Positions 33,018 through 43,197 of a DNA stretch of 64,000 nucleotides are shown one piece after another. The notes beneath the pieces were generated by a model. That model did no database searches. It saw nothing but the letters and a program-made list of their open reading frames with translations, and had not been told where the DNA came from. Origin of the DNA: Monosporascus cannonballus (Eukaryota; Ascomycota; Sordariomycetes; Xylariales); assembly GCA_004154925.1 (NCBI GenBank), contig QJNS01000221.1, positions 62,001-126,000 on the forward strand, given 5' to 3'. Both the position numbers and the translations under genes were made by a program. Each line of letters opens with the position of its first letter. Within the stretch, counting starts at the first letter, position 1.

Positions 33018-34189
33018 ATGATTACGAAGACGGTCATCAAGCCTTCGAAGGCCAATATTGGAGTCTACACGAACCCGGCCCACGAGTTGTGGATCAATGA
33101 GGCACAACCGTCAGTAGAGAGCGTGCAGGAAGGCAAAAGTCTCAAGAATGGAGAGGTGACGGTTGCTGTCAGGAGCACGGGCATCTGCGGGTGAGCCGGC
33201 CTCTGTCTCGCCTCCTAACACGGTGGTGCCGAAGCAGCAAAGCTAATAACCCCAATAGATCGGACATTCATTTCTGGCATCACGGCTGTATCGGACCCAT
33301 GATCGTGGGCGGAGACCATATCCTGGGTCACGAATCCGCGGGAGAGGTCGTTGCGGTACACCCCTCGGTGAAGCACCTGAAGGTCGGTGACAGAGTCGCG
33401 ATAGAGCCAAACGTCATCTGTAACGAATGCGAACCGTGTCTAACAGGCCGGTACAACGGTTGCGAGAAGGTGGAATTCCTGTCGACACCGCCGGTCGACG
33501 GCCTGTTAAGGAGATATGTGAACCACCCCGCCATCTGGTGCCACAAGATTGGCAACATGTCGTACGAGGACGGAGCAATGCTGGAGCCTCTGAGCGTCGC
33601 CCTAGCAGGAATGCAAAGGTCCGGAATCAAGCTGGGCGACCCGGTGCTGGTCTGCGGAGCGGGACCCATCGGTCTCATCACGTTGCTCTGCTGCCAAGCT
33701 GCGGGCGCCTGCCCGTTAGTTATCACCGACATAGACGAGGGGCGGCTGAAATTCGCCAAGGAACTGTGCCCGTCGGTCGTCACACATAAAGTAGAGCGAA
33801 TGAGCGCGGAAGACGCAGCCAAGGCTATTGTGCAACGCTTCGGTGGTATCGAGCCTGCCGTGGCGATGGAATGCACCGGCGTCGAGAGCAGCGTCTCGGC
33901 GGCCATCTGGGCTGTCAAGTTTGGGGGCAAGGTGTTTGTCATCGGCGTCGGAAAGAACGAGATGAACTACCCCTTCATGCGCTGCAGCACGCGGGAGGTC
34001 GACCTGCAATTCCAATACCGGTACTGCAACACATGGCCGCGGGCCATCCGTCTGGTCGAGAACGGCGTAATCGACCTGAAGAAACTGGTCACTCACCGAT
34101 TCAAGCTCGAGGATGCACTTGAAGCGTTCAAGACGGCGGCGGATCCGAAGACTGGAGCTATCAAAGTCCAGATCCAAAGCGAAGACTAG
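33018..34189 (+). CDS. ladA: L-arabinitol 4-dehydrogenase
   Basis: Two exons, 33018-33190 and 33259-34189, with a 68-nt intron (donor GTGAGC, branch GCTAATAAC, acceptor ATAG), give 367 residues. This zinc-dependent medium-chain dehydrogenase oxidises L-arabinitol to L-xylulose with NAD in the fungal pentose catabolic pathway (cytosol). Catalytic zinc ligands are Cys57 (TGICGSD, restored by the splice), His82 and Glu83 (GHE). The structural zinc uses Cys112, 115, 118 and 126 ([15 protein letters not shown]). The Rossmann motif is GAGPIG (191-196), followed by an acidic NAD-selecting ITDID. The segments GCIGPMIV and the [14 protein letters not shown] loop match arabinitol dehydrogenases better than sorbitol or xylitol dehydrogenases. 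It is slightly shorter at the N terminus than some homologues, and no other pentose gene is adjacent. Confidence 0.9.
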
Positions 34190-34864
34190 ATGGGACTCCA
34201 GAGGAAGATGCTGCAGTATCAAACCTCACAGCACCTGTGAATCAGATAATATGTGTAACTTAGACATCAGATTTGTGTTATGGAGAGACCGACAGGAGGT
34301 TAAGCCGGCGTATAAACTAGAAGGCTTGTAGAATGATATTTATTCTGAGGGGTAGGATTCGTGGGAAGATCAACTCAGGAACAAATGTGCAACTTTTCAA
34401 AACCTTGATACCTCGCATAGATTCATATTTGCCCTGTACTTACTTCGTCAGATGCGTCAGCAAGGTTGGTGGCTTTTAATTGGCCAATTGGATTAAATAA
34501 TAATCTGGAGTATTGGAACATCATTTATGTACCTGCTTAGGTAAGTGTACTGACTAATCCCGATACGGTTAGCTCCCGAATTTCTATCGGAGATTTCGCT
34601 TGCTACTTGCCAGGTGGCTGCCCTTTGTGCCAACTGGTGAGAAGCCCTCACCACCTGAAAATTCAACGGGCTGATATCAATGAGCATTTTTTCCTGGACT
34701 TGCCCGCGAAATAACCGACCGGCAACACCACCGACGAGGACAACGATAGACCGGTCACCTACCATTCCTCTCCCGAAACCCCCATCAATCGCTCACCTCG
34801 GATCCTCCTCCTTTCCGACTTTCCTACTAAAAGAAGGGGAGAAAAAAAAGAAAGCGGGAAGAAG
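34190..34864. other. Intergenic spacer, nothing recognised
   Basis: 675 nt with the ladA 3' flank and the atp20 promoter and leader. The last 35 nt before the atp20 ATG are purine-rich (AAAAAAGAAAGCGGG type). No conserved frame was seen. Confidence 0.5.
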
Positions 34865-35935
34865 ATGTCGTCAGCTTTTGCGCGCCCGTTGCTTCGGCAA
34901 ACCGGAGCTTGGAGTCGCATGGCCGCCCGAAGGTTCCAGTCGACCACGACTGCGAAGGCAGCCGAGACCTCTAGGGAGGCTGCTTCTAAGGCTACAAAGA
35001 CAGCTAAGACGGCTAAGGAAGCTGCATCCAAGGCTACGAACGCCGCCGAGACGATGGCTAAGGAATCTACGACCAAGGCGTCTTCGGCGGCCAAGGAGTC
35101 CGCCTCTCAGACATCCTCGACGGCTAAGGAATCTGTCTCCCAGGCCTCTTCCACAGCTAAGGAATCTGCCTCTCAGGCGTCTTCGGCGGTCAAGGAAACC
35201 GCATCTAGTGCCTCTTCTACGGCCAAGGAATCCGTCTCCAAGGCATCTTCGACCGCTTCCGAGTACACGAACAAGGCAGCCCAGGGACTGACCAGGGTCG
35301 CTTCATCGGCTGGCCCGGCTATCGCGGGGGCCGCGAAGGGAGCTGCCAGCTCGTTAAGCAAAGTCGGTGGCCGCACCGGGAAGATGGTCGGCTTTATTGA
35401 GAGTATGTGAAGTCCTATTTGGTTGGGATGGGCGCTAGCAGTGGCGTGGATTTTCACCCGAAATGCTATATAACAGGGGACGCAATTGGAACCTGAGGGG
35501 CTAACTCGGAGTCTTGCAGGACAAGTCCCAACGGTCGTCTTCTACTCCAAAGTCTTTGCCGAATTGGCCAAGATGGTCTTCCGGGGCCAGAAGATGTCTC
35601 CACCGTGAGTACCACTCTGGGGACCCCGTCTGACTTTCGTCTCGTCGACCATCCCATGTTAACGAAATCCCAACAGTTCGATTTCTACCTTCCAAACTTA
35701 TTACGAGAGCGCGATCAAGGCTCTTCAGAACCCGAGCGCGCTCCTGCAGACTGCCTCCAGGACGGCCCAGCAGTCGGGCTCCTTACTGCAGGCAGCCCGG
35801 AATATCAACAAAGCTCAGGTCATTGCTGGTGGCGTGCTCGCTGCCGAATGCCTAGGCTTCTTTACCGTTGGCGAGATGATCGGCCGTTTTAAGATTATCG
35901 GGTACCACGGCGAGAACCCTGCGGCTCACCACTAA
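34865..35935 (+). CDS. atp20: Mitochondrial F1Fo ATP synthase subunit g
   Basis: Three exons, 34865-35402, 35520-35604 and 35677-35935, give 293 residues. Introns have donors GTATGT and GTGAGT and a CTAACTC branch in the first. The splices restore GFIERQVPTVVFYSKV and MSPPSISTFQTYY. Subunit g is an inner-membrane Fo component needed for ATP synthase dimers and cristae shape. The N terminus is a classic presequence (Arg-rich, ARRFQSTTT). The conserved core is PTVVFYSKVFAELAKMVFRG, followed by a C-terminal membrane helix with a glycine pattern (VIAGGVLAAECLGFFTVGEMIGR, dimer motif region). Between them sits an Ala/Ser/Lys-rich low-complexity block with six 11-residue repeats (listed separately), so the protein is more than twice the yeast length (about 115 residues). 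Confidence 0.92.
35078..35275 (+). repeat. 33-bp coding minisatellite: six 11-residue LEA-like repeats in atp20
   Basis: Residues 72-137 of subunit g are six tandem 11-mers with consensus ASSTAKESxSQ (ASSAAKESASQ, TSSTAKESVSQ, ASSTAKESASQ, ASSAVKETASS, ASSTAKESVSK, ASSTASEYTNK). The Lys/Glu/Ala/Ser content and 11-residue period resemble group-3 LEA helices. Synonymous positions differ between copies, so the array is not brand new. Confidence 0.85.
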
Positions 35936-37023
35936 GGGGCTGCAGTCTAGTAGCTTGAGTACCCCTTCCTCTTTCTCCTTTTGGGGACAGGCCGACCAGG
36001 CGGTATTATACATGATTTGAGCGTCATAGATGTGGCATGGAGGACTCTGTTGTGCCTTATGCGGAAAAGTTTTTGTGGACGTGGGAGAAGGTAAAAAAAT
36101 TCTGCATGGGTGATGATACCCTCTTCACCAACTCATAACATGGCCAATTGTGTTACTTCATGGCAACTGCAGCAGTTGGGGAAAGATGCACGGACCGTCA
36201 AGGTCAACGGGACTCTTGGTTCTGACACCAACCTTGCATATAACTACGCACCGTCAGCCCCCGCTGACTTAGAACACCCTTCCCCTTTGTCATTAACCTC
36301 TGTATAACAACGCCAGCTACTGCATGGAGCGGACTACGTCGGAGAATAGAAATAATAGGCAGAAACGCCCATTCTTTCACGGCTGGATTTGATGCGAGTG
36401 TGCTAGAGTATCTTTTGGCCCCCAAAAACTCTGTATGGCCGGGATACCCCCTTTGCCTGTCTGACGTGTAGGATGCTGCCGGGTCCGCCTTCGCCCCCTC
36501 TTCCCTCTGCACGAGTCCTTACCCTGTTCCCCCTCCTACCTGGCCTCATCGCTTCTCCTCCGTTGTAGTAGTAGTAGACCTGCCTCTTCGAGCAAAAAGA
36601 CACTGGGCTTGGATCGACGAGAGTGCAGAAATTCGCCCGGCCGCTTTCGAATTCGGCAATGCCCGCTGCCACTTTTTGGGCGTCGGGCGTTTCTTAAAGG
36701 GAGGGAGGGGGTTTTCCGCTCGCCGTTGCGGTTTTCGGTGCGCGTGACTGCCGGGTAAGGGTTCCGCGACATGCAGCCGAGAGGCGCAGGCGAGGCTCAA
36801 AAGTCGGCCACCGCGAGCGAGCAGCAACCAACGGGGGAAGGGGGGGGGAGGGCTTTCCCCTCTACCCGCCCCCCCGTTCCGATGGCCTAATAACTGCGTG
36901 CACATGGGGCAGGTGACACTACCTTTGCCCTATCTAACTACGTAGGCGACCCACGGGGTTCCTGTTGATGACAAGACGCGGCGTTGATGCCGGTAGCCCG
37001 TATGTAGCTCACGGTCTTCTCTC

Positions 37024-37066
37024 GGGGGGGGGGGGGGGCGNNNNNNNNNNCCCCCCCCCCCCCCCC
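37024..37066. other. Assembly gap flanked by poly-G and poly-C
   Basis: Ten N at 37041-37050 are preceded by 15 G then CG, and followed by 16 C then GCGG. The true length and sequence of the gap are unknown. Homopolymer ends of opposite type suggest a sequencing or assembly failure at a G/C-run or hairpin. Confidence 0.95.
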
Positions 37067-37617
37067 GCGGTCTTCCGAGGCGTAATTAGTATGAGAAGAT
37101 ACGTATGTAGTAACCAGCAGACTTTTGCCGCGGCCGGGTTGCGATTTCAAGTCCCGCGCCTGGCTTAAGTAGCCGGCCTTCACCCCACGAAATGTCATCG
37201 CCCCAAACCGCGTAACTCGGTCAGGATCCCGGAAGTTGTTTTCTTTTGACGAGGTAGGCGTTGTTGTTGCTTGAACCTCCCGAGACAGGTCGAGCATTCA
37301 TGAGGCATATCACGCAACCACATCCGTGGTCAACGGGCGCGTTGGCTAAGTTAAACCGGCCATGTTCGAGTAATGTAACTATTTCCCAGTAGTGGCAGTA
37401 AGACGACCGATGCAAATCTAGAAGGCTCACTCTAAAACTATCCCAGGTCCATGTCTTATTTCATAGAACGCAAGCGGCTAGGAGAGAATAAGAGTTCCTC
37501 CGTCCCATCTGCTTAGTGACAGGTGTTGACGGCACTCAAAGCAAAATTCGGGTCGCGCAAGCCCCTCGTCAGTATAATGGACCTAGTCGGCCTGTATTCT
37601 TTTGAAGGGGAGGATCG

Positions 37618-37620
<3 letters not shown>

Positions 37621-37648
<28 letters not shown>

Positions 37649-37690
37649 GGGGGCCAGGGGGGGGTCGGCCTTTTTTTTTTTTTTTTTTTT
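37621..37690. repeat. Duplicated TCGGCC-plus-poly-T tract
   Basis: A CGGCC followed by 28 T is repeated 20 nt later as TCGGCC followed by 20 T, with a G-rich linker GGGGGCCAGGGGGGGG between. The tract lengths in the assembly may be unreliable. Confidence 0.8.
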
Positions 37691-40567
37691 CTATTTTTCG
37701 TCTCCCGGAACGAGTCGAAAGCACATTTCCCGCCGATTATCTCTGAAGTTAGCGTAGCCCCTCGTCCGGGGCCGCCCCCTCCTACACGAGAAGCTGCCCC
37801 GGCCGCGATTCTGATATACTCAGATGTTCGGCAATCTCGTCGATCACTGGTGCAGCTAACCGGGTCGCGAAGTTCCCTGCTGGGGGAACTATCTGCAGCG
37901 TGACTGATTACTTTGTTGCATGTTCCATATAACGTCCGTCTGCCTATCTCTCCCTAAATGCGTGTATGTCTCTTTCGTTTTCTGCCTATCTGCGGTTCAT
38001 CTATGTGTCCTGCAGATCTGGCGCCAACATCTCTTGGCCCCGTTGTACTCGGGCGGTCCGTTCCTTCCTATCCACCCCCTTTCGGTAGATATCTCTTGGG
38101 ATTCGGGTTATGACAACGATGCCAGGCCGGGTTGGTAGTCAAATGTCCCCTTGTAGGCTAAGTATGCTAGGTTGTTGACGATAGATAGATTGATAGCCAG
38201 CCAATGAAGGGGGCCCATCCCTACGTCAATCACGCGGAACCAGGAGCGGACCCCCTGTTGGCGGGCCATCTCCGCTGCTAGATCGACCCGACCAAGCGGG
38301 TTGCAACGGGTACAAGAGAGATGAGATATGTCTGGCGAAGACGTGACGTGACGTGATGCGGCGTTCGTATAGCCATGTAACTTAGCCTCAAAGGGGTTGA
38401 ACATGAGTAACTCCTTACAGAGTCGTTACGGCGCCCGCATGCCCGTTTCTGATGGAGAACCTCTCTCATCACGCGTTTTCGACGAGAGCTACCATAACAG
38501 GTCACGCCCCGAAGGCGGAGAAATGCAAGGCACTTTTCTTCACTGCTCCAGGACGACACATGGGCCGAAATCCACCTCGTCCAACCACTGGCTGAAGGGG
38601 GACCAACTACTTCTTCTTCTTGTGAGGTCATATCAGCTAGCCTGTCTGCCTGTCAGCCGACCAGGCGTGCCTGCCCATCGCGCGCTGCTGCATGGTCAAG
38701 ACGGGCAAGAGGGTCGGACGGGCCGGGGGGTGTACCTAGTATATGTATGGAACGTAGATTTTATTTTTTTAATGCTGTTGGTCGTAGGGTTCGTTCTACA
38801 TTGGCCTGTCTCAGAAGAAATCGTGGGCGAGCTTCTCTTTGTTCTCCCGCAGCATGCAGCATGCAGCAAGCAGGGCGAGGTGCGCTTCCAGTGGCCGGCT
38901 GATCTGTCCCTTCTCTCTCTCTCTCGCCTTCTCTCTCTTTTGCGGGGCGATGGCCTAGCTCGGAACGGGTCCCAGGAGGGGGAAGAGATCTCTCCAACAC
39001 GCCGTTCCGAATCTCTGGGTGCCGTGTCGTGTCCTGTGGATCCGCATCCGTGATGAGAGAATAAGAAGAAGAAAAGAAGAAAAGCAGAGGGACAAAAAGA
39101 TGTATGTCTCGACCTGGAATGGCATCAGGCGGCAGCCCACGGCGGCCGAGGGAGGGGGCCCGGCCGTTCATATGGCCTGAATCTGAGCTTGACACCCGCT
39201 CTGCACGCCTGATACTGCGACCTGGAGCACGAGGTCGCGACGCGTTCCACCCCTGTCGGAGATCTCGTCTGCATGCAACGTCCGGTAGGATAGACAGGGA
39301 AGTAGGCCGTGCATTGTTGCTGAGCCGAAGACTAAAGTAGCATCACCTAAAAGACAAGACTGCAGCAGGAGTCCAAACGCTCATTCCGAACTTTTGTTCG
39401 AGCCAACAACACCTTCTGAAGGACATCGTCCAATCGAATGTTCTCTGCAACGCGCAGGACAATATGCCCCATTGGTCCGTTTCTGAGGGTATATGTGGTT
39501 ACTATGGGTGTACTTTATGGACGGCGATTGGACGAGGGAACGTACCAAGGACACTCTTTCGAGATATGTGCATCATGGCTTCAACCTACAGGAGTAAGTA
39601 GCACGCTACGAACAACCTTGGCTTATCAAATGCCCCATGCGGTGTGACCGCCTTCTTGATACGCGCTGCTGGGTTTGCTGGCAAGACCAAGCTTAGTCCA
39701 TCCGCTGCAAGGCCCTTTGCCCCATCCCCAACATTAGAAGAGGGAGGACATCGGGGTGGCCCTGATCAACAGCTGTTCTCACATTGGGAAGGACTTCCGG
39801 GCTATTCACAAAACAGTTGAGAATCTGGGAGGTACGGCGCCTGAATGGAGGCCCCAGCAACAACAAAGCAACTTGGGTCGTGTCGACTGGCCAATGCGGT
39901 CGAACCAACACAGGCCACCTACTCGTAGCCAACCTTGTCCAGGCCTCAGGAAAAACCACGCCATTCTAAACATATGCGTCAAGAAAGGTAATGCAAAATT
40001 GTTCCAGAGCGCCTTTCCATCTATGGTATGGCAAATCAGAGAAGAGTTCCTCCTTTTCAAAACCACTAACCCAGTCTAGATGCCGGGCGGGTACTTTGGA
40101 AAAGCAATTGTCAAAACGCCTTCTCAATGCACAAAGCACATACTCTTGCACCGTAGAAAGGGAATTCCTCCAAGCACCAAAAAAAGAGACGTAACATATG
40201 CATCGACTCAACTCCCACCTCAACTCCCACGGATAGCAATCCGTGCCCTAATTCCCAATCCGAAAGGGGTGAAAGTATATAGCGCCCGCCGCGTTAAGAC
40301 ATCAAGCCCTGCAGAATGAAGGGCATCGCGAGGATTGCAGGACCGTAAAAAATTCCATGGGCCTGTAGTATTGTTCTTCGTAGGGCTCGGCTTCGAGAGG
40401 GCGCCGTTCAGCGCGCAGCAAAGCCGGACAGCACAGGCATGAGGTACGTGTTACAATATATAGGCCTTAGTCGACCAAGCGGCTTCGGAAGTCCGCTTAA
40501 TGAGTGCGTAGATGCCACTATTGGGCGCAGCACACGGCTCGCAATAAGCGGCCAGAAAGGAGTCGGA

Positions 40568-42003
40568 TCATGACCGATGCAGCAGTAGCCGGCGAAGCAG
40601 CTGACTATTGAGCGGCATCGATGGAAAGATAAGCACCCAGGGGGGGGGCTTAAGGTCGTTGCCCCCCCGCAGCGGGTCTCCGTGCAGTCCATATGTGCCT
40701 ACAGTCGAGTTAGCTCTATACATGGGCGATGTAATGGTCTGCTGTGCAAAAACGCACATGGTACAGTAAGCTCTCAGGTTTCGGTCGCAGATCTCCCTCC
40801 TGACCTCCGCAACAAGCGCGTCGACTTGGTCCTTGTTGTAGTGAAGTTTCCGAGTCAGAGGACCGTACGACATTGCTTGCAACCCTTGCGTCAAGGCAAG
40901 GTTGAACCATCTACCCATGTCCTTCTCGTGCTCATCATCGGGCCACGCGTTGCAAGGTATCCGCTTCGTCTCTTGTTTGACGTCGACGAATCCGAGATCT
41001 TCCAACAGGGCCTGGGTCTTCGGGTCCATACCCAGAGGCGTTCCCGCTCTATCGAATGCCTCGCCCAGCTCGCGTGTCCACAGCGAGAGTTTCGTGTTCC
41101 CCGGCAGCTCCCCCCTCTCGCTGCGCGGACGGAGGTCAATCTCGACCTGTTCTAGAATTCCACTCCCAGGTTTCAAATGTCTTAGAAGCAGTGATCAGCA
41201 CGGAATTCAGGCAAAGGACCAATGAGCACCGACGAACCTCAGGATCTGGCCGTACAGAGCAGGCCAGTTACCTATACTACCAAGGAGCATCTGAACATGG
41301 ATGAGATCGAAATAATCCCTGTTCACTCCTCTCCACGGTATGTCCTCGACATCGCGCTTTTCAAACGCCAGACCTGGGGGTATCCTATAGCGGTTTTAGC
41401 GGATAGTCCTGATGGTTGACTAATTTAGCCTGGGCGGCGACTACCATACCGTGGCGGTTGTATAAGCGCAAGGTCCCAGCCAATCACCTCAGCCGCCACA
41501 ACACCTGAGCTATTATATCGGCTACGGTAGCAAGATAACAGTCAGCAGGTTGCAATTCTGGAGACGCCGCTTTTGGATGACATACTCGGTCATATCGATC
41601 GCCCATATGCCGGTTCCACAGCCGAGGTCGAGAATGCGCGGTTGTGCGGGTAACGGGAGTTGATGTAGACTTCCGAACGGCGTGTCCTTCTCTCGAGCGA
41701 CTTGGAAGAACCTATGAAAAATGTCCATTCTGTCCATTTCCTCCTGTGAGATGATTTCGATGTCTTAGTCCCAGACTGATTGCTAGATCCTCTCGGCGGG
41801 AGACTCAGAGAGCATACCTCGTCACAGGGCAGCATGTATCTTTCTTTGCAAAACGTCTGATAGGCCCGGCCATTCTCAAAGTAGTAGGGAGGTGGTTCCT
41901 CCTCTCGGGACCGTCCGTCCTCCCGGGGCCGCTGTTCGCCATGGTTGAAAATGCCGCTATGTATCGAGCTGAGAAGGCGCACGGCAGACATCAGTACCTG
42001 CAT
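40568..42003 (-). CDS. LaeA-like SAM-dependent methyltransferase
   Basis: Five exons, 42003-41818, 41743-41586, 41509-41450, 41384-41238 and 41180-40568, give 387 residues. Donors are GTATGC, GTATGT, GTATGG and GTTCGT, and all phases agree. Spliced landmarks in order: NGRAYQTF ... [22 protein letters not shown] motif [16 protein letters not shown] (residues 99-113); [40 protein letters not shown]; then [30 protein letters not shown] and [16 protein letters not shown]. This is the signature of the LaeA/LaeA-like (LLM) family. Founding members act in the nucleus with velvet proteins and control secondary metabolism and development. Whether this is LaeA itself or a paralogue cannot be decided here. 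No biosynthetic cluster adjoins it. The start (42003) and the C-terminal 35 residues are the least certain parts. Confidence 0.85.
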
Positions 42004-43141
42004 ACTGATGGTAATTACGCGGTTCGCGGGTACGGAGAGCCGGAAGGTGTAGCAAGTACATACCCATTCGGCCCGCCGCTCTTACTGCCATTGTATGCCA
42101 TGGCGGCATGTATGCGACCGCTCTCGCACGCCATGAGCATATCAAGCCGGAGCGCGCACGACACTTTGGTCGGTCCGGATTCGAGCGAACGGTGGGGACC
42201 ACGGCGTCGGGCGGAACTGCGGCTTCTAAGACGGGAACAAGGGCGCGAGTCGCTGATCGGAGTCAATCAAGCTTCTCCGTCTTGTGATATGCATCAACAA
42301 GGAGATCACCGTCAAGAGAAAAGAGAAGGGAAGGGAGCGAGGGAGCGAGAGGGATATAGAGATAGCCGGAGCGAGAACGAAGAGAGAATGAGCGACTGGA
42401 CGTATGGACGCGGCTGAGGAACGGCGAAGCGTGTGGCAGAAGAGAAGGGGATAGAGTAATGGCGATAAGGATGATGAAATTAGAGTTTACCGCAACGACT
42501 TCAGGCACGGCGCAACCATAGAGGAAAAGGTAAAAACATAAAATAAAAATAATCAAAAAGGGACGAGGGGCAGGCAATGATGTATGTGTATGTAGGTAGG
42601 TTGGTTGGTGCATAGGAGATTTTCTGACCGTCTTAAAGTTGCTGGGCTGCAGGGTCAACGGTATGCAGAGTAGGTACATCCAGTGAATAAGGTGCAGCAG
42701 TACTTCGGTGTAACACAGGTATCGCGCGTATGTAGGTACCTTGATCTATGTGCGTGTATCCGTATGTAGGTAATAATAGTGGGGGGAGAAAGAAGGGGGT
42801 GTTCCCCGTTGGTGGTAACAGGGAAGTTTGCTGCTACTAATAAGACTTGCAGTAGCTAGCAGTAGCCCCGTTCGTGGCTCCCTCTGTTCTGTGGTGCGGT
42901 GTGTAATTAGCTCTGAGCTCTGTTACCAAAGAGGTGGAGGGGCGTTTCGCCTAAGTTATGTCAAAGGAACTTGGCATGTTGAGGTAAAGATATAAAGGTT
43001 GAAGGCCTGGGGGTATATCTCACGCATGCATACCTATATATACTCTTCGTACCCAGTAGGTACGTAGACAGGGTAGGGGTAAAGCGTTTAGAGTTCCAAA
43101 GTGAATTAGATAGGATCCGACGTGGAAGAGGAGCCGAGCAT

Positions 43142-43197
43142 GGGGAGAAGGCAAGGGGAGAAGCAAGGGGAGAGGCAAGGGGAGAGGCAAGGGGAGT
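43142..43197 (+). repeat. 12-bp tandem repeat (GGCAAGGGGAGA)n
   Basis: Four to five near-perfect copies of GGCAAGGGGAGA, with one variant containing GAAG. It is strongly purine-biased on the plus strand. It does not encode a conserved protein. Confidence 0.85.

Larger units (their letters stand above)
35936..40567. other. Long repeat-rich spacer with assembly gap
   Basis: 4.6 kb without a recognisable gene. It includes purine/pyrimidine-rich DNA with a G-run near 36834-36851, the N gap (listed separately), two T-runs (37621-37648 and 37671-37690), and CTCT-type simple sequence near 38911-38940. The segment 39690-40330 has several medium open frames on both strands, but none matches a family I can name. 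Confidence 0.5.

Noticed and set aside
39690..40330. Possible retroelement remnant from overlapping medium-length frames
   Set aside because: No reverse-transcriptase, integrase or RNase H motif could be recognised in any frame.
14671..42003. A secondary-metabolite cluster linking the two oxygenases and the LaeA-like gene
   Set aside because: The genes are 10-25 kb apart with housekeeping genes between them. No core synthase, P450 or transporter was found.
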